Origin: Mesorhizobium loti | GTDB taxonomy: Bacteria > Pseudomonadota > Alphaproteobacteria > Rhizobiales > Rhizobiaceae | Reading direction: 5' to 3' | Assembly: GCF_002858745.1 (NCBI RefSeq) | Contig: NZ_PJRO01000002.1 | Location: 186,001-250,000 of the forward strand | Length of the DNA: 64,000 bases | Part shown: piece by piece, positions 9,294 to 18,490 of the stretch | Layout: each line of letters begins with the position of its first letter | Position numbering within the stretch: the first letter of the stretch is position 1 | Notes under the pieces: model-generated | What the model was told of the DNA's origin: nothing | The model's database searches: none | What the model saw: only the letters and a program-made list of their open reading frames with translations | Made by a program: the position numbers and the translations under genes

Positions 9294-9407
9294 AACCGCA
9301 TCGCAAGATGGCAAAAGTCGTCACATTGCTTCTTAAGGCTTTCCGGATAGCGTCTGCAATAATCCTGCGCATGAGACAGTTTGCGGATTCTTGAGGGGAG
9401 TGGCCGT

Positions 9408-10406
9408 ATGGCCGTGTTGGTGACGGGTGGTGCCGGCTATATCGGCAGTCACATGGTCTGGGAGCTGCTCGACGCGGGCGAGCAGAAGATCGTCGTTCTG
9501 GACCGGCTGTCCAGCGGCTTCGACTGGGCCGTGGCGCCCGAGGCCAGGCTCGTCGTGGGTGACGTTGCCGATAGGGAGCTCGTTGCAGGTATCATCCGCG
9601 AGCACGGCATCGACGCAATCATTCATTTCGCCGGTTCCATCATCGTGGAGGAATCGGTCGCGGATCCGCTTGCCTATTATGAGAACAATACCTCCAAGAC
9701 CCGCGCGCTGATCGAGACGGCGGTGCGGGCAGGGGTGCCGAATTTCATCTTCTCCTCGACGGCTGCCGTCTATGGCGGCAGCCGGCTGGAACCGGTGGCG
9801 GAAGACGCCAGCACCATGCCCGAATCGCCCTACGGCCTGTCCAAGCTGATGAGCGAGTGGATGCTGCGCGATGCCGCCGCTGCTTACGGCCTGCGTTATA
9901 CGGCTCTGCGCTATTTCAACGTGGCCGGCGCCGACCCCAAGGGGCGTACCGGCCAGGCGACGCGAGGCGCCACCCACCTGATCAAGGTGGCCAGCGAGAC
10001 AGCACTTGGCAAACGCCCTTCCATCGCGGTTTTCGGCAACGACTATCCGACCCCCGACGGCACCTGCATTCGCGATTATGTCCATGTCAGCGATCTGGTT
10101 GCCGCGCATCGTCTGGCCCTGCAGCGGTTGCGCGCCGGTGCCAACAGTCTCGTCGCCAATTGCGGCTACGGTCATGGCTATTCGGTGCTCGAGGTGATCG
10201 AGGCGGTACGTCGCGCCAGCGGTCGCGACTTCGCCGTCACCATGGGGCCACGCCGTGCAGGCGATGTGGCATCCGTCATTGCCAATGCCGACCTTGCCCG
10301 CGGCGAACTGGGTTGGGCACCGCGCCGCGACGATCTCGACCTCATTGTGCGCGACGCGCTTGAATGGGAGCGTGTGCTGGCCACTAAGAATTCCGCCCGC
10401 AGCTGA
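9408..10406 (+). CDS. galE: UDP-glucose 4-epimerase family protein
   Basis: Extended short-chain dehydrogenase of 332 residues that interconverts UDP-glucose and UDP-galactose or related sugars with bound NAD. Seen: Rossmann motif VTGGAGYIGSH near residue 5, HFAGSIIVEESV with the typical adjacent loop, the STAAVYG serine/threonine region, catalytic YGLSK with Tyr142 and Lys146, ALRYFNVAGAD, and DGTCIRDYVHVSDL. ATG at 9408 follows GAGGGGAG; the upstream TTG at 9381 is less likely. It is divergent from hemA. Exopolysaccharide or lipopolysaccharide precursor supply is the probable role; the exact sugar is not provable from sequence. Confidence 0.92.
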   Translation: MAVLVTGGAGYIGSHMVWELLDAGEQKIVVLDRLSSGFDWAVAPEARLVVGDVADRELVAGIIREHGIDAIIHFAGSIIVEESVADPLAYYENNTSKTRALIETAVRAGVPNFIFSSTAAVYGGSRLEPVAEDASTMPESPYGLSKLMSEWMLRDAAAAYGLRYTALRYFNVAGADPKGRTGQATRGATHLIKVASETALGKRPSIAVFGNDYPTPDGTCIRDYVHVSDLVAAHRLALQRLRAGANSLVANCGYGHGYSVLEVIEAVRRASGRDFAVTMGPRRAGDVASVIANADLARGELGWAPRRDDLDLIVRDALEWERVLATKNSARS

Positions 10407-10522
10407 TCCCGTAAACATCTGGACCATCAGGTCGAGGCTCGAAATACCGGCCGATTGTCGTTATGAGGACGCCGGCAGGGTGGGCGCCTCAATGCATGAA
10501 CCTGAACCGAAGGTCAGCGCAG

Positions 10523-10567
10523 CAAAAAGTTGCAGACTTTTCCGACAAGGTCATGCGGCAAGACAAA
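10523..10567. repeat. Short dispersed repeat (family 2)
   Basis: A core AAAAAGTTGCAGACTTTTCC followed by GACAAGGTCATGCGGCAA. The same core with a few differences occurs at 48807-48860. It is intergenic and resembles common rhizobial intergenic elements. Confidence 0.55.
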
Positions 10568-10598
10568 GCGGCTATCGGTTGGTTCTGGGGAGACGGTT

Positions 10599-11849
10599 TT
10601 GAAGATTGTGGTTCTTGGCGCCGGCGTTGTCGGCACGGCGGCAGCCTATTACCTGGCCAGGGACGGCCATGAGGTCACCGTCGTGGAGCGTCACGATACG
10701 GCGGCGCGCGGTACCAGCTATTCGAACGCCGGCCTGGTCTCCCCGGGCGACGCAACGGCCTGGGCTTCGCCAGCGGCGCTCAAGACCTTCCTGCGGGCAC
10801 TCTACAACCATGATCTCGGCATCAAGGTGCGGCTGCGCTTCGATCCTTATTTCCTGGCCTGGAGCCTGCGGTTTCTGCGGCAATGCACGCAGGAACGGCT
10901 GCGCGCCAACAGCGAGGTGAAGCTCCGGCTGGCCCTCTATTCACGCGACTGCATCAATGCGCTGCAGCAGCACACCGGCCTGTCTTATGATGAGCGCCGC
11001 CGCGGCATCCTCTATTTCTTCCGCACGCAGAAGAGCCTCGAGCACGGTACGGCGAACTACGAATTCCTGGCCAAGCATGGCCTGCCGATCGAAATCGTCG
11101 ATCGTGACCGGCTGGTCGAGCTCGAGCCCGGCCTTGCCGGCGCCAAGGACAAGATCGCCGGCGGCGTCTATTCGCCGATCGACCAGACCGGTGATTCCAG
11201 GCAGTTCGTCGAGAACCTCGCTACTTTCGCGGCGGAGAGGCTGGGCGCGAAGTTTTTGTACGGCACCACGGTCGAAGGGCTCGACATCGAAGGCGACACC
11301 GTCCGCAGTGTGATGACCTCCAATGGCCCGGTTTCGGGTGATGCGGTTGTGATTTCGATGGGCCCGGAAAGCGGCCTGCTTGGGCGCCGTTACGGCATCG
11401 ACCTGCCGGTCTATCCCGTCAAGGGTTACACCGCGACGGTTCCGCTGGAAGACGAAAGCATGGGGCCGACGATGGGCGGCGCCGACGAGGACCAGCTGAT
11501 CGCCTATTCGCGGCTCGGCAACCGGATGCGCATCGCCTCGACGGCCGAATTCACCGGCTTCGACCGCAGCTATCGCCCGCGCGATTTCGCTGCCATGTTC
11601 AGGACGGCGAAGGATCTGTTCCCGGGCGCCTTCGACGAGAACAAGGCCGAGCTGTGGTCGGGTCTCAGGCCGATGATGCCGAACTCGGTCCCGGTCATCG
11701 GCCGCGCCAAATACAGGAACCTTTATCTCGACACCGGGCACGGCCATGTCGGCTGGACGATGGCCTGCGGCTCCGGCGCCTTCCTGGCCGATCTCGTCGC
11801 CGGCCGCAAACCGGAGATCGACCCGCAGGGCCTGGTCTACAAGGGGTAG
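10599..11849 (+). CDS. D-amino acid dehydrogenase (DadA-like FAD oxidoreductase)
   Basis: FAD-dependent DAO-family enzyme of 416 residues that oxidatively deaminates D-amino acids, normally passing electrons to the respiratory chain at the membrane face. The N-terminus is the dinucleotide-binding motif KIVVLGAGVVGTAAAYYLA followed by VVERHD; further on are SYSNAGLVSPG, the typical DadA segment VYPVKGYTAT, and the C-terminal FAD contact NLYLDTGHGHVGWTMACGSG. The start is TTG at 10599, which has GGGGAG at good spacing and begins directly at the Rossmann strand; an ATG at 10530 would read through the intergenic repeat. The partner gene dadX (alanine racemase) is not adjacent. Confidence 0.88.
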   Translation: MKIVVLGAGVVGTAAAYYLARDGHEVTVVERHDTAARGTSYSNAGLVSPGDATAWASPAALKTFLRALYNHDLGIKVRLRFDPYFLAWSLRFLRQCTQERLRANSEVKLRLALYSRDCINALQQHTGLSYDERRRGILYFFRTQKSLEHGTANYEFLAKHGLPIEIVDRDRLVELEPGLAGAKDKIAGGVYSPIDQTGDSRQFVENLATFAAERLGAKFLYGTTVEGLDIEGDTVRSVMTSNGPVSGDAVVISMGPESGLLGRRYGIDLPVYPVKGYTATVPLEDESMGPTMGGADEDQLIAYSRLGNRMRIASTAEFTGFDRSYRPRDFAAMFRTAKDLFPGAFDENKAELWSGLRPMMPNSVPVIGRAKYRNLYLDTGHGHVGWTMACGSGAFLADLVAGRKPEIDPQGLVYKG

Positions 11850-11969
11850 GCAGGTCGTCGGCGAACACGACGAGCGGGCTGACCTGCTCGAGTAAACCGG
11901 TTGAGAACTCGCTGATTGCGATGCCGCCGCCTCGACTTCCCGCTTTTGCCGGGAAATGATCGCCGCTTC

Positions 11970-12070
11970 AGCAATTCCAGCAAAAGTGTGTAGCGGTTTT
12001 GCGTCAGGAATTGCGCAGAAACAAAGCGTTAGAGCGTTTCCGCGATTCGCAGAAAAGCCGAAGGGCTCTA
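11970..12070. repeat. Mosaic palindromic element, copy A
   Basis: Two hairpin modules: GCAATTCC...AAAA with TTTTGCGTCAGGAATTGC, then AGAGCGTTTCCGCGATTCGC ending in GGGCTCT. Shared with the elements at 33310, 37962 and 43676. It ends just before the ribosome-binding site of the dipeptidase gene. Confidence 0.75.
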
Positions 12071-12085
12071 GTGGCGGAGGGGCCT

Positions 12086-13261
12086 ATGCGGCGTTTCATG
12101 AAGATCATTCTCGCGGCGCTGGTGGTGTTGCTTGCCGCCGGACTCGGCTTTTTCTTCTTCGTGCTGCCTGCACGCGTCGAGCAAGCGATGAACGGCGTGA
12201 TCAACCCGCCGCCCTATGCCGCGTCGGACAAGGCCAAGGCGCTGCATGAGACGCTGACCATCGCCGATCTGCATGCCGATCCGCTGTTGTGGGGCCGCGA
12301 TCTTCTGGCGCGCGGCACACGCGGTCAGGTCGACATCCCGCGCCTGGACGAAGGCAATGTCGCCCTGCAGGTCTTCGCAGTGGTCAGCAAGTCGCCTCGC
12401 GGCCTGAACATCGAGCACAATGACGGTTCGACCGACAACATCACGCTGCTTGCGATCGGCCAGCGCTGGCCGATTTCCGCGATCTTCAGCCTTAAGCAGC
12501 GTGCGCTCTACCAGGCCGCCAGGCTGAACGACATGGCGGCGCGCTCCAACGGCCATTTCGTCGTCATCCGCTCGAAGCGCGACCTGCGCCGTTTCATCGA
12601 GCGCCGCAAGGTGGAGTCCGGCCTCGTTGCCGGCCTGCTCGCCATCGAGGGCGCCCAGGTGCTGGAAGGCGATCCTGCCAATGTCGATGCGCTCTTTGAA
12701 GCCGGCTTCCGGATGATGTCGCCGGCGCATTTCTTCGACAGCGAGATGGGCGGATCGGCGCATGGCGTCGACAAGGGCGGGCTGACCGACAAGGGCCGCG
12801 AGATGATCCGCCGCATGGAGGAAAACGGCATGATCCTCGATCTCGCTCATGCCTCGTCAGCCACCATCGACGATGCGCTCGCCGTCTCAAGGCGTCCGGT
12901 CGTCGTCTCGCACACCGGAGTGAAAGGCACCTGCGACAACAACCGCAACCTGTCCGACGATCAACTGAGGGTGCTGGCGGCCAAGGGTGGGCTGATCGGC
13001 ATCGGCTACTGGGAAACCGCCATCTGCGGCAAGGACGCAACCGCCATCGCCAGGGCGATCCAGCACACTGTCGGCGTGACCGGCATCGATCATGTCGCGC
13101 TTGGCTCGGATTTCGATGGCGCGGTCACGATGCCGTTCGACACGACAGGACTTGTCCAGATCACTGACGCATTATTGGCTGCCGGCTTCAGCGACGAGGA
13201 CACCGGCAAGGCGATGGGCGACAACGAAATCCGCTTCCTGCTCGAAAACCTGCCTGACTGA
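12086..13261 (+). CDS. Membrane-anchored dipeptidase (peptidase family M19)
   Basis: Zinc-dependent renal-dipeptidase-like enzyme of 391 residues that splits dipeptides, possibly including D-amino acid-containing ones from the cell wall. An N-terminal helix at ~6-27 (IILAALVVLLAAGLGFFFFV) anchors it or serves as an uncleaved signal, placing the domain in the periplasm. Metal-site motifs are all present: ADLHADPLLW (His-x-Asp), LLAIEGAQVL (bridging Glu), LDLAHAS, VVVSHTGV, and GSDFDG near the C-terminus. ATG at 12086 has GGAGG upstream. The DadA-like enzyme and gamma-glutamyltransferase on either side suggest peptide and D-amino acid salvage, which is inference. Confidence 0.9.
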   Translation: MRRFMKIILAALVVLLAAGLGFFFFVLPARVEQAMNGVINPPPYAASDKAKALHETLTIADLHADPLLWGRDLLARGTRGQVDIPRLDEGNVALQVFAVVSKSPRGLNIEHNDGSTDNITLLAIGQRWPISAIFSLKQRALYQAARLNDMAARSNGHFVVIRSKRDLRRFIERRKVESGLVAGLLAIEGAQVLEGDPANVDALFEAGFRMMSPAHFFDSEMGGSAHGVDKGGLTDKGREMIRRMEENGMILDLAHASSATIDDALAVSRRPVVVSHTGVKGTCDNNRNLSDDQLRVLAAKGGLIGIGYWETAICGKDATAIARAIQHTVGVTGIDHVALGSDFDGAVTMPFDTTGLVQITDALLAAGFSDEDTGKAMGDNEIRFLLENLPD

Positions 13262-13448
13262 GGTTTCGACGCGTTCCATGGCGGAACGGCGACGAAAGCA
13301 AGGCGGTCCAGACCCGACTTCATCCCTGCCGCTCGTTGTGCCGATTATTTCCCGCATATGGCGCCTTGCGTCGAAACGGTTTTGAGGCGAGTCATTGGTC
13401 CCGTCGTGAATCACCACTCTGGGGCGGGGGTATCTCTGGAGAATGGTC

Positions 13449-15194
13449 ATGCAACCAATCCGCCATGCGCTGATAGCCGTCAGCCTTGCTGCAGCGCTCG
13501 CCTTCACGCCACTGGCGCCCGCCATCGCCGCTTCGCCGGCGCCGGCCAAGGGCGAAAACGGCATGGTCGTCACCGCGCAACGCCTTGCCACCGAGGCCGG
13601 CGTCGAGGTGCTGAAGAAGGGCGGTAACGCTGTCGATGCGGCAGTCGCCATCGGCTATACGCTCGCCGTCACCTATCCGATCGCCGGCAATATCGGTGGC
13701 GGCGGCTTCATGACCATCCGCTTCAAGGACGGCAAGACGACCTTCCTCGATTTCCGCGAGCGCGCGCCGCTTGCTGCCACCAAGACCATGTATCTCGACA
13801 AGGACGGCAACCCGATCAAGGGCGCCAGCCTGGACGGCTATCTGGCCGTCGGCGTGCCGGGCTCGGTCGCGGGTCTGGAACTGGCGCGCGAGAAATACGG
13901 CACCTTGCCGCGCGCCGAGCTGATGGCGCCGGCGATCCGGCTTGCCGGCGACGGCTTCGCGCTGGAGCAGGGCGATGCGGCCGCTCTCGCCTCCGACGCA
14001 GAGAGGTTGGCCAAGGACCCGGCTGCTGCTGCCATCTTCCTGAAGCCGGACGGCAAGCCTTTCGGCATCGGTGAAAAGCTTGTCCAGCCGAACCTTGCCG
14101 CCACGCTCTCCACCATCTCGGAAAAGGGAGCCGATGCCTTCTACAAAGGCGGTATTGCCGATACCATCGTCGCGGCCTCGGGCGCCAAGGGCGGCATCCT
14201 CGCCAAGGCGGATTTCGAACAGTACCAGGTTCGCGAACTCGCGCCGATCACCTGCAACTATCGCGGCTACGAGATCATCTCATCGCCGCCGCCGAGCTCC
14301 GGCGGCGTCATCATCTGCGAAATCCTCAACGTGCTCGAAGGCTATCCGATCGACTATCTCGGCGCCGGCTCGGCCGACACGGTGCACCTGATGGCCGAGG
14401 CGATGCGGTATGCCTATGTCGACCGCAACTCGGCGCTGGGCGATCCGGACTTCGTGCAGAATCCGGTCGATAAGCTGCTCGACAAGGGCTATGCGGCAGG
14501 CATCCGCGCCAAGATCGATCCGTTCCGCGCCGGCGTCTCGAAGGACCTGATGCCGCAGGGCTTCGGCGAGAGCAAGGAAACGACGCATTACTCGATCGTT
14601 GACAAGGACGGCAACGCGGTTGCCGTCACCTACACGCTGAACGGCGCTTTCGGTGCCGGCGTCGTGGCCGACGGCACAGGCATCCTGCTCAACAACGAGA
14701 TGGACGACTTCACCCAGAAGCCTGGCGTGCCCAATCTCTATGGCCTGGTGCAGGGCGAGGCGAATGCAATCCAGCCGAAGAAGACGCCGCTGTCCTCGAT
14801 GAGCCCAACGGTCGTCGCCAGGGATGGCAAGCCGTTCATGGTGATCGGCAGCCCGGGCGGCTCGCGCATCATCACCATCACGCTGCAGGCGATCCTCAAT
14901 GTCATCGACCATGGCATGAACATCCAGGAAGCGATCGACGCGCCGCGCATCCACCATCAATGGTTGCCGGATACGCTTTATGTCGAACACAACGGCCTGT
15001 CGCCGGACACGCAGAAGCTGCTCGCCGGCATGGGCTACAAGCTCGACATCACGGAAGAGGGCAAGACCTGGGGACAGGCGGCTGGCATCCTGATTGGCGG
15101 TCGCAGCCTCGGTGAAATCCGCAAGGGCGGCGGCGCCCGCTACAACGGCGCCATCGACAGCCGGTCGGCTGCAGGAGAGGCGCAAGGGTACTGA
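13449..15194 (+). CDS. ggt: Gamma-glutamyltransferase
   Basis: Periplasmic N-terminal-nucleophile hydrolase that removes or transfers the gamma-glutamyl group of glutathione and similar peptides; it self-cleaves into two subunits. It has a signal peptide (HALIAVSLAAALAFTPL, likely cut after AIAA), the large-subunit motifs GGNAVDAAVA and GNIGGGGFM, and the autocleavage site KETTHYSIVDKDGNAVAVTY, where Thr378 is the predicted nucleophile. SPPPSSGG and SSMSPTVV with GSPGGSRIITI are also typical. Two in-frame ATGs exist at 13443 and 13449; GGAG ends only one base before the first but seven before the second, so 13449 is preferred (581 residues). Confidence 0.94.
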   Translation: MQPIRHALIAVSLAAALAFTPLAPAIAASPAPAKGENGMVVTAQRLATEAGVEVLKKGGNAVDAAVAIGYTLAVTYPIAGNIGGGGFMTIRFKDGKTTFLDFRERAPLAATKTMYLDKDGNPIKGASLDGYLAVGVPGSVAGLELAREKYGTLPRAELMAPAIRLAGDGFALEQGDAAALASDAERLAKDPAAAAIFLKPDGKPFGIGEKLVQPNLAATLSTISEKGADAFYKGGIADTIVAASGAKGGILAKADFEQYQVRELAPITCNYRGYEIISSPPPSSGGVIICEILNVLEGYPIDYLGAGSADTVHLMAEAMRYAYVDRNSALGDPDFVQNPVDKLLDKGYAAGIRAKIDPFRAGVSKDLMPQGFGESKETTHYSIVDKDGNAVAVTYTLNGAFGAGVVADGTGILLNNEMDDFTQKPGVPNLYGLVQGEANAIQPKKTPLSSMSPTVVARDGKPFMVIGSPGGSRIITITLQAILNVIDHGMNIQEAIDAPRIHHQWLPDTLYVEHNGLSPDTQKLLAGMGYKLDITEEGKTWGQAAGILIGGRSLGEIRKGGGARYNGAIDSRSAAGEAQGY

Positions 15195-15206
15195 GGGCTG
15201 CAGCAG

Positions 15207-15257
15207 TCCCCTTCTCCCTTGTGGGAGAAGGTGGCCCGAAGGGCCGGATGAGGGTGC
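15207..15257. repeat. Dispersed palindromic repeat (CCTTCTCCC family)
   Basis: CCTTCTCCC (15210-15218) pairs with GGGAGAAGG (15223-15231), directly followed by the small hairpin GGCCC-GAA-GGGCC and GGATGAGGGTG. This composite is a repeat I recognise from many proteobacterial genomes. One copy is present here, just after ggt. Confidence 0.6.
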
Positions 15258-15286
15258 TGGAAGAAACGAGGCGATACAAACAGAGA

Positions 15287-15317
15287 GGGCGCAGGGGTGG
15301 CGATTACCCCCGCGCCC
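15287..15317. terminator. Hairpin between convergent ggt and RND gene
   Basis: GGGCGCAGGGGT (15287-15298) pairs with ACCCCCGCGCCC (15306-15317) with one mismatch and a 7-base loop. It is placed between converging genes and may stop transcription from both sides, although no long T run is present. Confidence 0.5.
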
Positions 15318-15338
15318 TGGCCCGGCTCAGCTGGGGGC

Positions 15339-18300
15339 TTATGAGCCAGGTGTCTCGGCCTGCTTTGCAGCGAGCAGTTCTCCGGCGGCGCGATCGGCCT
15401 CGGTGACCGAGGTCAGCCGCCGCAGGTTGTGGGCGAACCAGCTGTTCAGGTCATCCATGACAGTGAACATCACCGGCACGAACACCAGCGACAGCAGCGT
15501 CGAGGTGATCAGGCCGCCGATCACGGCAATTGCCATTGGCGCCCTGAAACCGGCATCGGCACCGACACCGATGGCTGCCGGCACCATGCCGGCCACCATG
15601 GCGATCGTCGTCATGATGATCGGCCGTGCGCGGGTGGTGCCGGCCTTCATCAGTGCCGTGCGCCGGTCGAGGCCCTCGCGCCTGGCTTCGATCGCATAGT
15701 CGACCAGCAGGATCGAGTTCTTGCCGACGATGCCCATCAGCATCAGGATGCCGATGACCGAAGACAGGTCGAGCGCGGAGCCTGCGATGAGCAGGGCCAG
15801 GGCGGCGCCACCCAACGACAGAGGCAACGCGATCAGGATCGTCACTGGCTGCAGGAAGTCCTTGAACAAAAGGACCAGCACCGCAGTCACCATGAGAACG
15901 CCCGCCAGCACCGCAAGTGCGAAGTTGCGGAACATCTCGGTCATGGATTCAGTATCGCCATATTCCTTGAGGCTGACACCGGCCGGCAACTGCTTGTAGG
16001 CCGGCAACTGCTTGATCGCCTCCATGGCAGTGCCCAGCGTGGCGTTGTCATTGAGGTTGGCCTCGATGGCGACCTGGCGTTTGCGGTCGAGACGTTCGAT
16101 CTGGCCTTCCTCGGCGCCGAAGGTGATGTCGGCCACAGACGTGAGCGGCACCATCCTGCCGCCTGACGTGCCGACGCGCAGCTTGCGCAGCGCTTCCAGG
16201 TCAGCCCGGGCCGAACTGTCCAACAGCACGCGGATCGGCACCTGGCGGTTACCGAGGTTGAACTGCGCCGAGGCGGAATCGATTTCGCCCAACGTTGCGA
16301 TGCGGGCAACGGTTCCGAGCGTCATCGAAGACACGCCAAGGCGTGCGGCTTCGTCCGGGCGCGGTTTCACCAACAGTTCCGGTGCAAGTGGCGGTTCGCT
16401 CGACAGCACATTGGCGAGTTGCGGCAAACCGCGCATCTCCGTTTCGAGCTTGCGCGCCGCATCGGATAGCAATTGTGCATCCTCGCCGACGAGATTGACC
16501 GAGACCTCCTTGCCGCCACCGTCCGAGAGGAAGGTGAACTGGATATCCGGCGTCGCGGCAAAGATCGGCCGCACCGCCATCTCGAATCCCTTGCGGTCTT
16601 CATTGCGCTCGCTGCGCGGCGTCAGCCGGATCAGGAAATTTGCCTGGTTCACGCTTTCCGAGGTGACCAGCACCGTCTCCACTTCCGGCCGGGCCAGCAA
16701 CTGCTTGACGATGCCATCGGTCACGCTTTCAGTCTCGTTGAGCCTGGTGCCGGGCGGCAGCGTCACCTTCACCTGCGAGAGGTTACCGTCGCTGGTCGGC
16801 AGGAAGCCGGTCGGCAGCATGGTGAGCATCGCGACCGAACCTGCGAAGATGACCGCCACGATCGCAAGCGCCGTCTTGCGGTGGTCGAGCGTCCAGGCGA
16901 GCAGCCAGGTGTAGCCGGCCGAGAGCCGCGACGGCTTGGCGTTATGGTCGACCTGTTTTGCCGGCTGCATCAGATAGGCAGCCATCAGCGGTGTCAGAAG
17001 ACGGGCGACCAGCAGCGAGAACAGGACGGCGATGGCGACCGTCAGGCCGAACTGCTTGAAATACTGTCCGACCGCGCCGCCGATGAAGCTCACCGGCGCG
17101 AAGATGGCAACGATGGTCAGCGTGGTGGCAACGACCGCCAGCCCAATGGCGTCAGCGGCCTCGATCGAGGCGATGTAGGGCCGTTTGCCCCTATGGATGT
17201 GGCGCTCGATGTTCTCGATCTCGACGATGGCGTCGTCGACGAGGATGCCGATAACCAGCGTCAGTGCCAGCAGGCTGATGGAGTTCAGCGTGAAACCGAG
17301 CAGGTCCATCGCCGCGAAGGTCGGCAGGATGGACAGCGGCATCGCCAGCGCCGAGATCATGGTGGCGCGCCAGTTGCGCAGGAACAGGAACACCACGATG
17401 ACGGTCAGCGCCGCGCCTTCCACCAGTGCGGTCGAAGCGGCGTCGTAGCTTTCCATCGTGTACTGCACCGTCGAGATCAGTTCCTTGATCTCGATATCTG
17501 GCGAACGGGCCTGGATTTCGGCGATGCGCGCACGGGTGGCATCGGCGACGGTGGTGTCGCTGAAGCCCTTGCCGCGCGATACGGAGAAACCGACGGTGGT
17601 TTCGCCGTCCTGCCGCGCGAAGAAGCGTGGCTCGGCGGCGCCGTCGGTGACGGTCGCGATGTCGGCCAGCTTCGCCCAGCGCTTGTCCGGCAGCGGCACG
17701 GAAAGCTGGGCGAGCTCCTCCACCGTCTTGACGCTGCCGAGCGCGCGGATGGATTGCTCACGCCCGCCGATCGTGCCGCGGCCGCCTGGAATGTTGGCAT
17801 TGATGTCGCGCAGGGCCGAATTGACCTGGTCGGCGGTCACGCCCAGCGCCAGCATCTTGTCGGGATCGAGCGAGACGCGGATTTCGCGGGCGACGCCACC
17901 CAGCCGCTGTACCTTCTGCACGCCGCTGACGGCGAGCAGTTCGCGGTTGATGGTGTCGTCGACGAACCAGGACAGTTCGACCGGCGTCATGCGCGGCGCC
18001 TTGAGCGTGTAATAGAGGATGGCGCTGCCATCGACGTCGACGCGCGAGATCACCGGTTCCTGGATCGACTGCGGCAGGTCCGAGCGGATCTGCTGGATCG
18101 CTTCGCGGACGTCGTTGGTGGCACGGTCGGGATCGGTGCCGATCTTGAACTCCACCTCGGTGACCGAGGAGCCCGTGGTGATGGTCGACTTGATGTGGTT
18201 GACGCCGGCAAGACCGGAGGCCGCGCCTTCGACACGCCTGGTGAGCTGCGTCTCGAGTTCTGCGGGTGCCGCGCTCGACTGCGTCACCGTCACCGTGACG

Positions 18301-18440
18301 ATCGGGAAGGTGACGTTGGGGTTGGCATTGATCGGCAGCCGCATGAAGGCGGCGAGACCCGCGAAGGTCAGCACGACGAACAGGACTATGGTGGGGACCG
18401 GCTTGCGGATCGCCCAGGCGGAGATGTTGCTAGTGTGCAT
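15339..18440 (-). CDS. RND efflux transporter, inner-membrane permease subunit
   Basis: A 1033-residue proton-driven pump of the AcrB/MexB superfamily, which exports drugs or toxic compounds with a periplasmic adaptor. It begins with the usual ISAWAIRKPVPTIVLFVVLT helix, has large periplasmic porter domains, and TM4 carries VIGILVDDAIVEIENIERH with the paired Asp residues of proton relay near residue 400. The second half repeats the architecture. The adaptor gene is 50 nt upstream on the same strand and the TetR regulator is divergent beyond it. No TolC-like outer-membrane gene is adjacent, so that partner must be encoded elsewhere. Substrate is not predictable. Confidence 0.94.
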   Translation of the reverse strand: MHTSNISAWAIRKPVPTIVLFVVLTFAGLAAFMRLPINANPNVTFPIVTVTVTQSSAAPAELETQLTRRVEGAASGLAGVNHIKSTITTGSSVTEVEFKIGTDPDRATNDVREAIQQIRSDLPQSIQEPVISRVDVDGSAILYYTLKAPRMTPVELSWFVDDTINRELLAVSGVQKVQRLGGVAREIRVSLDPDKMLALGVTADQVNSALRDINANIPGGRGTIGGREQSIRALGSVKTVEELAQLSVPLPDKRWAKLADIATVTDGAAEPRFFARQDGETTVGFSVSRGKGFSDTTVADATRARIAEIQARSPDIEIKELISTVQYTMESYDAASTALVEGAALTVIVVFLFLRNWRATMISALAMPLSILPTFAAMDLLGFTLNSISLLALTLVIGILVDDAIVEIENIERHIHRGKRPYIASIEAADAIGLAVVATTLTIVAIFAPVSFIGGAVGQYFKQFGLTVAIAVLFSLLVARLLTPLMAAYLMQPAKQVDHNAKPSRLSAGYTWLLAWTLDHRKTALAIVAVIFAGSVAMLTMLPTGFLPTSDGNLSQVKVTLPPGTRLNETESVTDGIVKQLLARPEVETVLVTSESVNQANFLIRLTPRSERNEDRKGFEMAVRPIFAATPDIQFTFLSDGGGKEVSVNLVGEDAQLLSDAARKLETEMRGLPQLANVLSSEPPLAPELLVKPRPDEAARLGVSSMTLGTVARIATLGEIDSASAQFNLGNRQVPIRVLLDSSARADLEALRKLRVGTSGGRMVPLTSVADITFGAEEGQIERLDRKRQVAIEANLNDNATLGTAMEAIKQLPAYKQLPAGVSLKEYGDTESMTEMFRNFALAVLAGVLMVTAVLVLLFKDFLQPVTILIALPLSLGGAALALLIAGSALDLSSVIGILMLMGIVGKNSILLVDYAIEARREGLDRRTALMKAGTTRARPIIMTTIAMVAGMVPAAIGVGADAGFRAPMAIAVIGGLITSTLLSLVFVPVMFTVMDDLNSWFAHNLRRLTSVTEADRAAGELLAAKQAETPGS

Positions 18441-18490
18441 TTTTCATACTCGGTGGTCCTTCCGAAAATCGATTCCGATCTTCGGGGTTG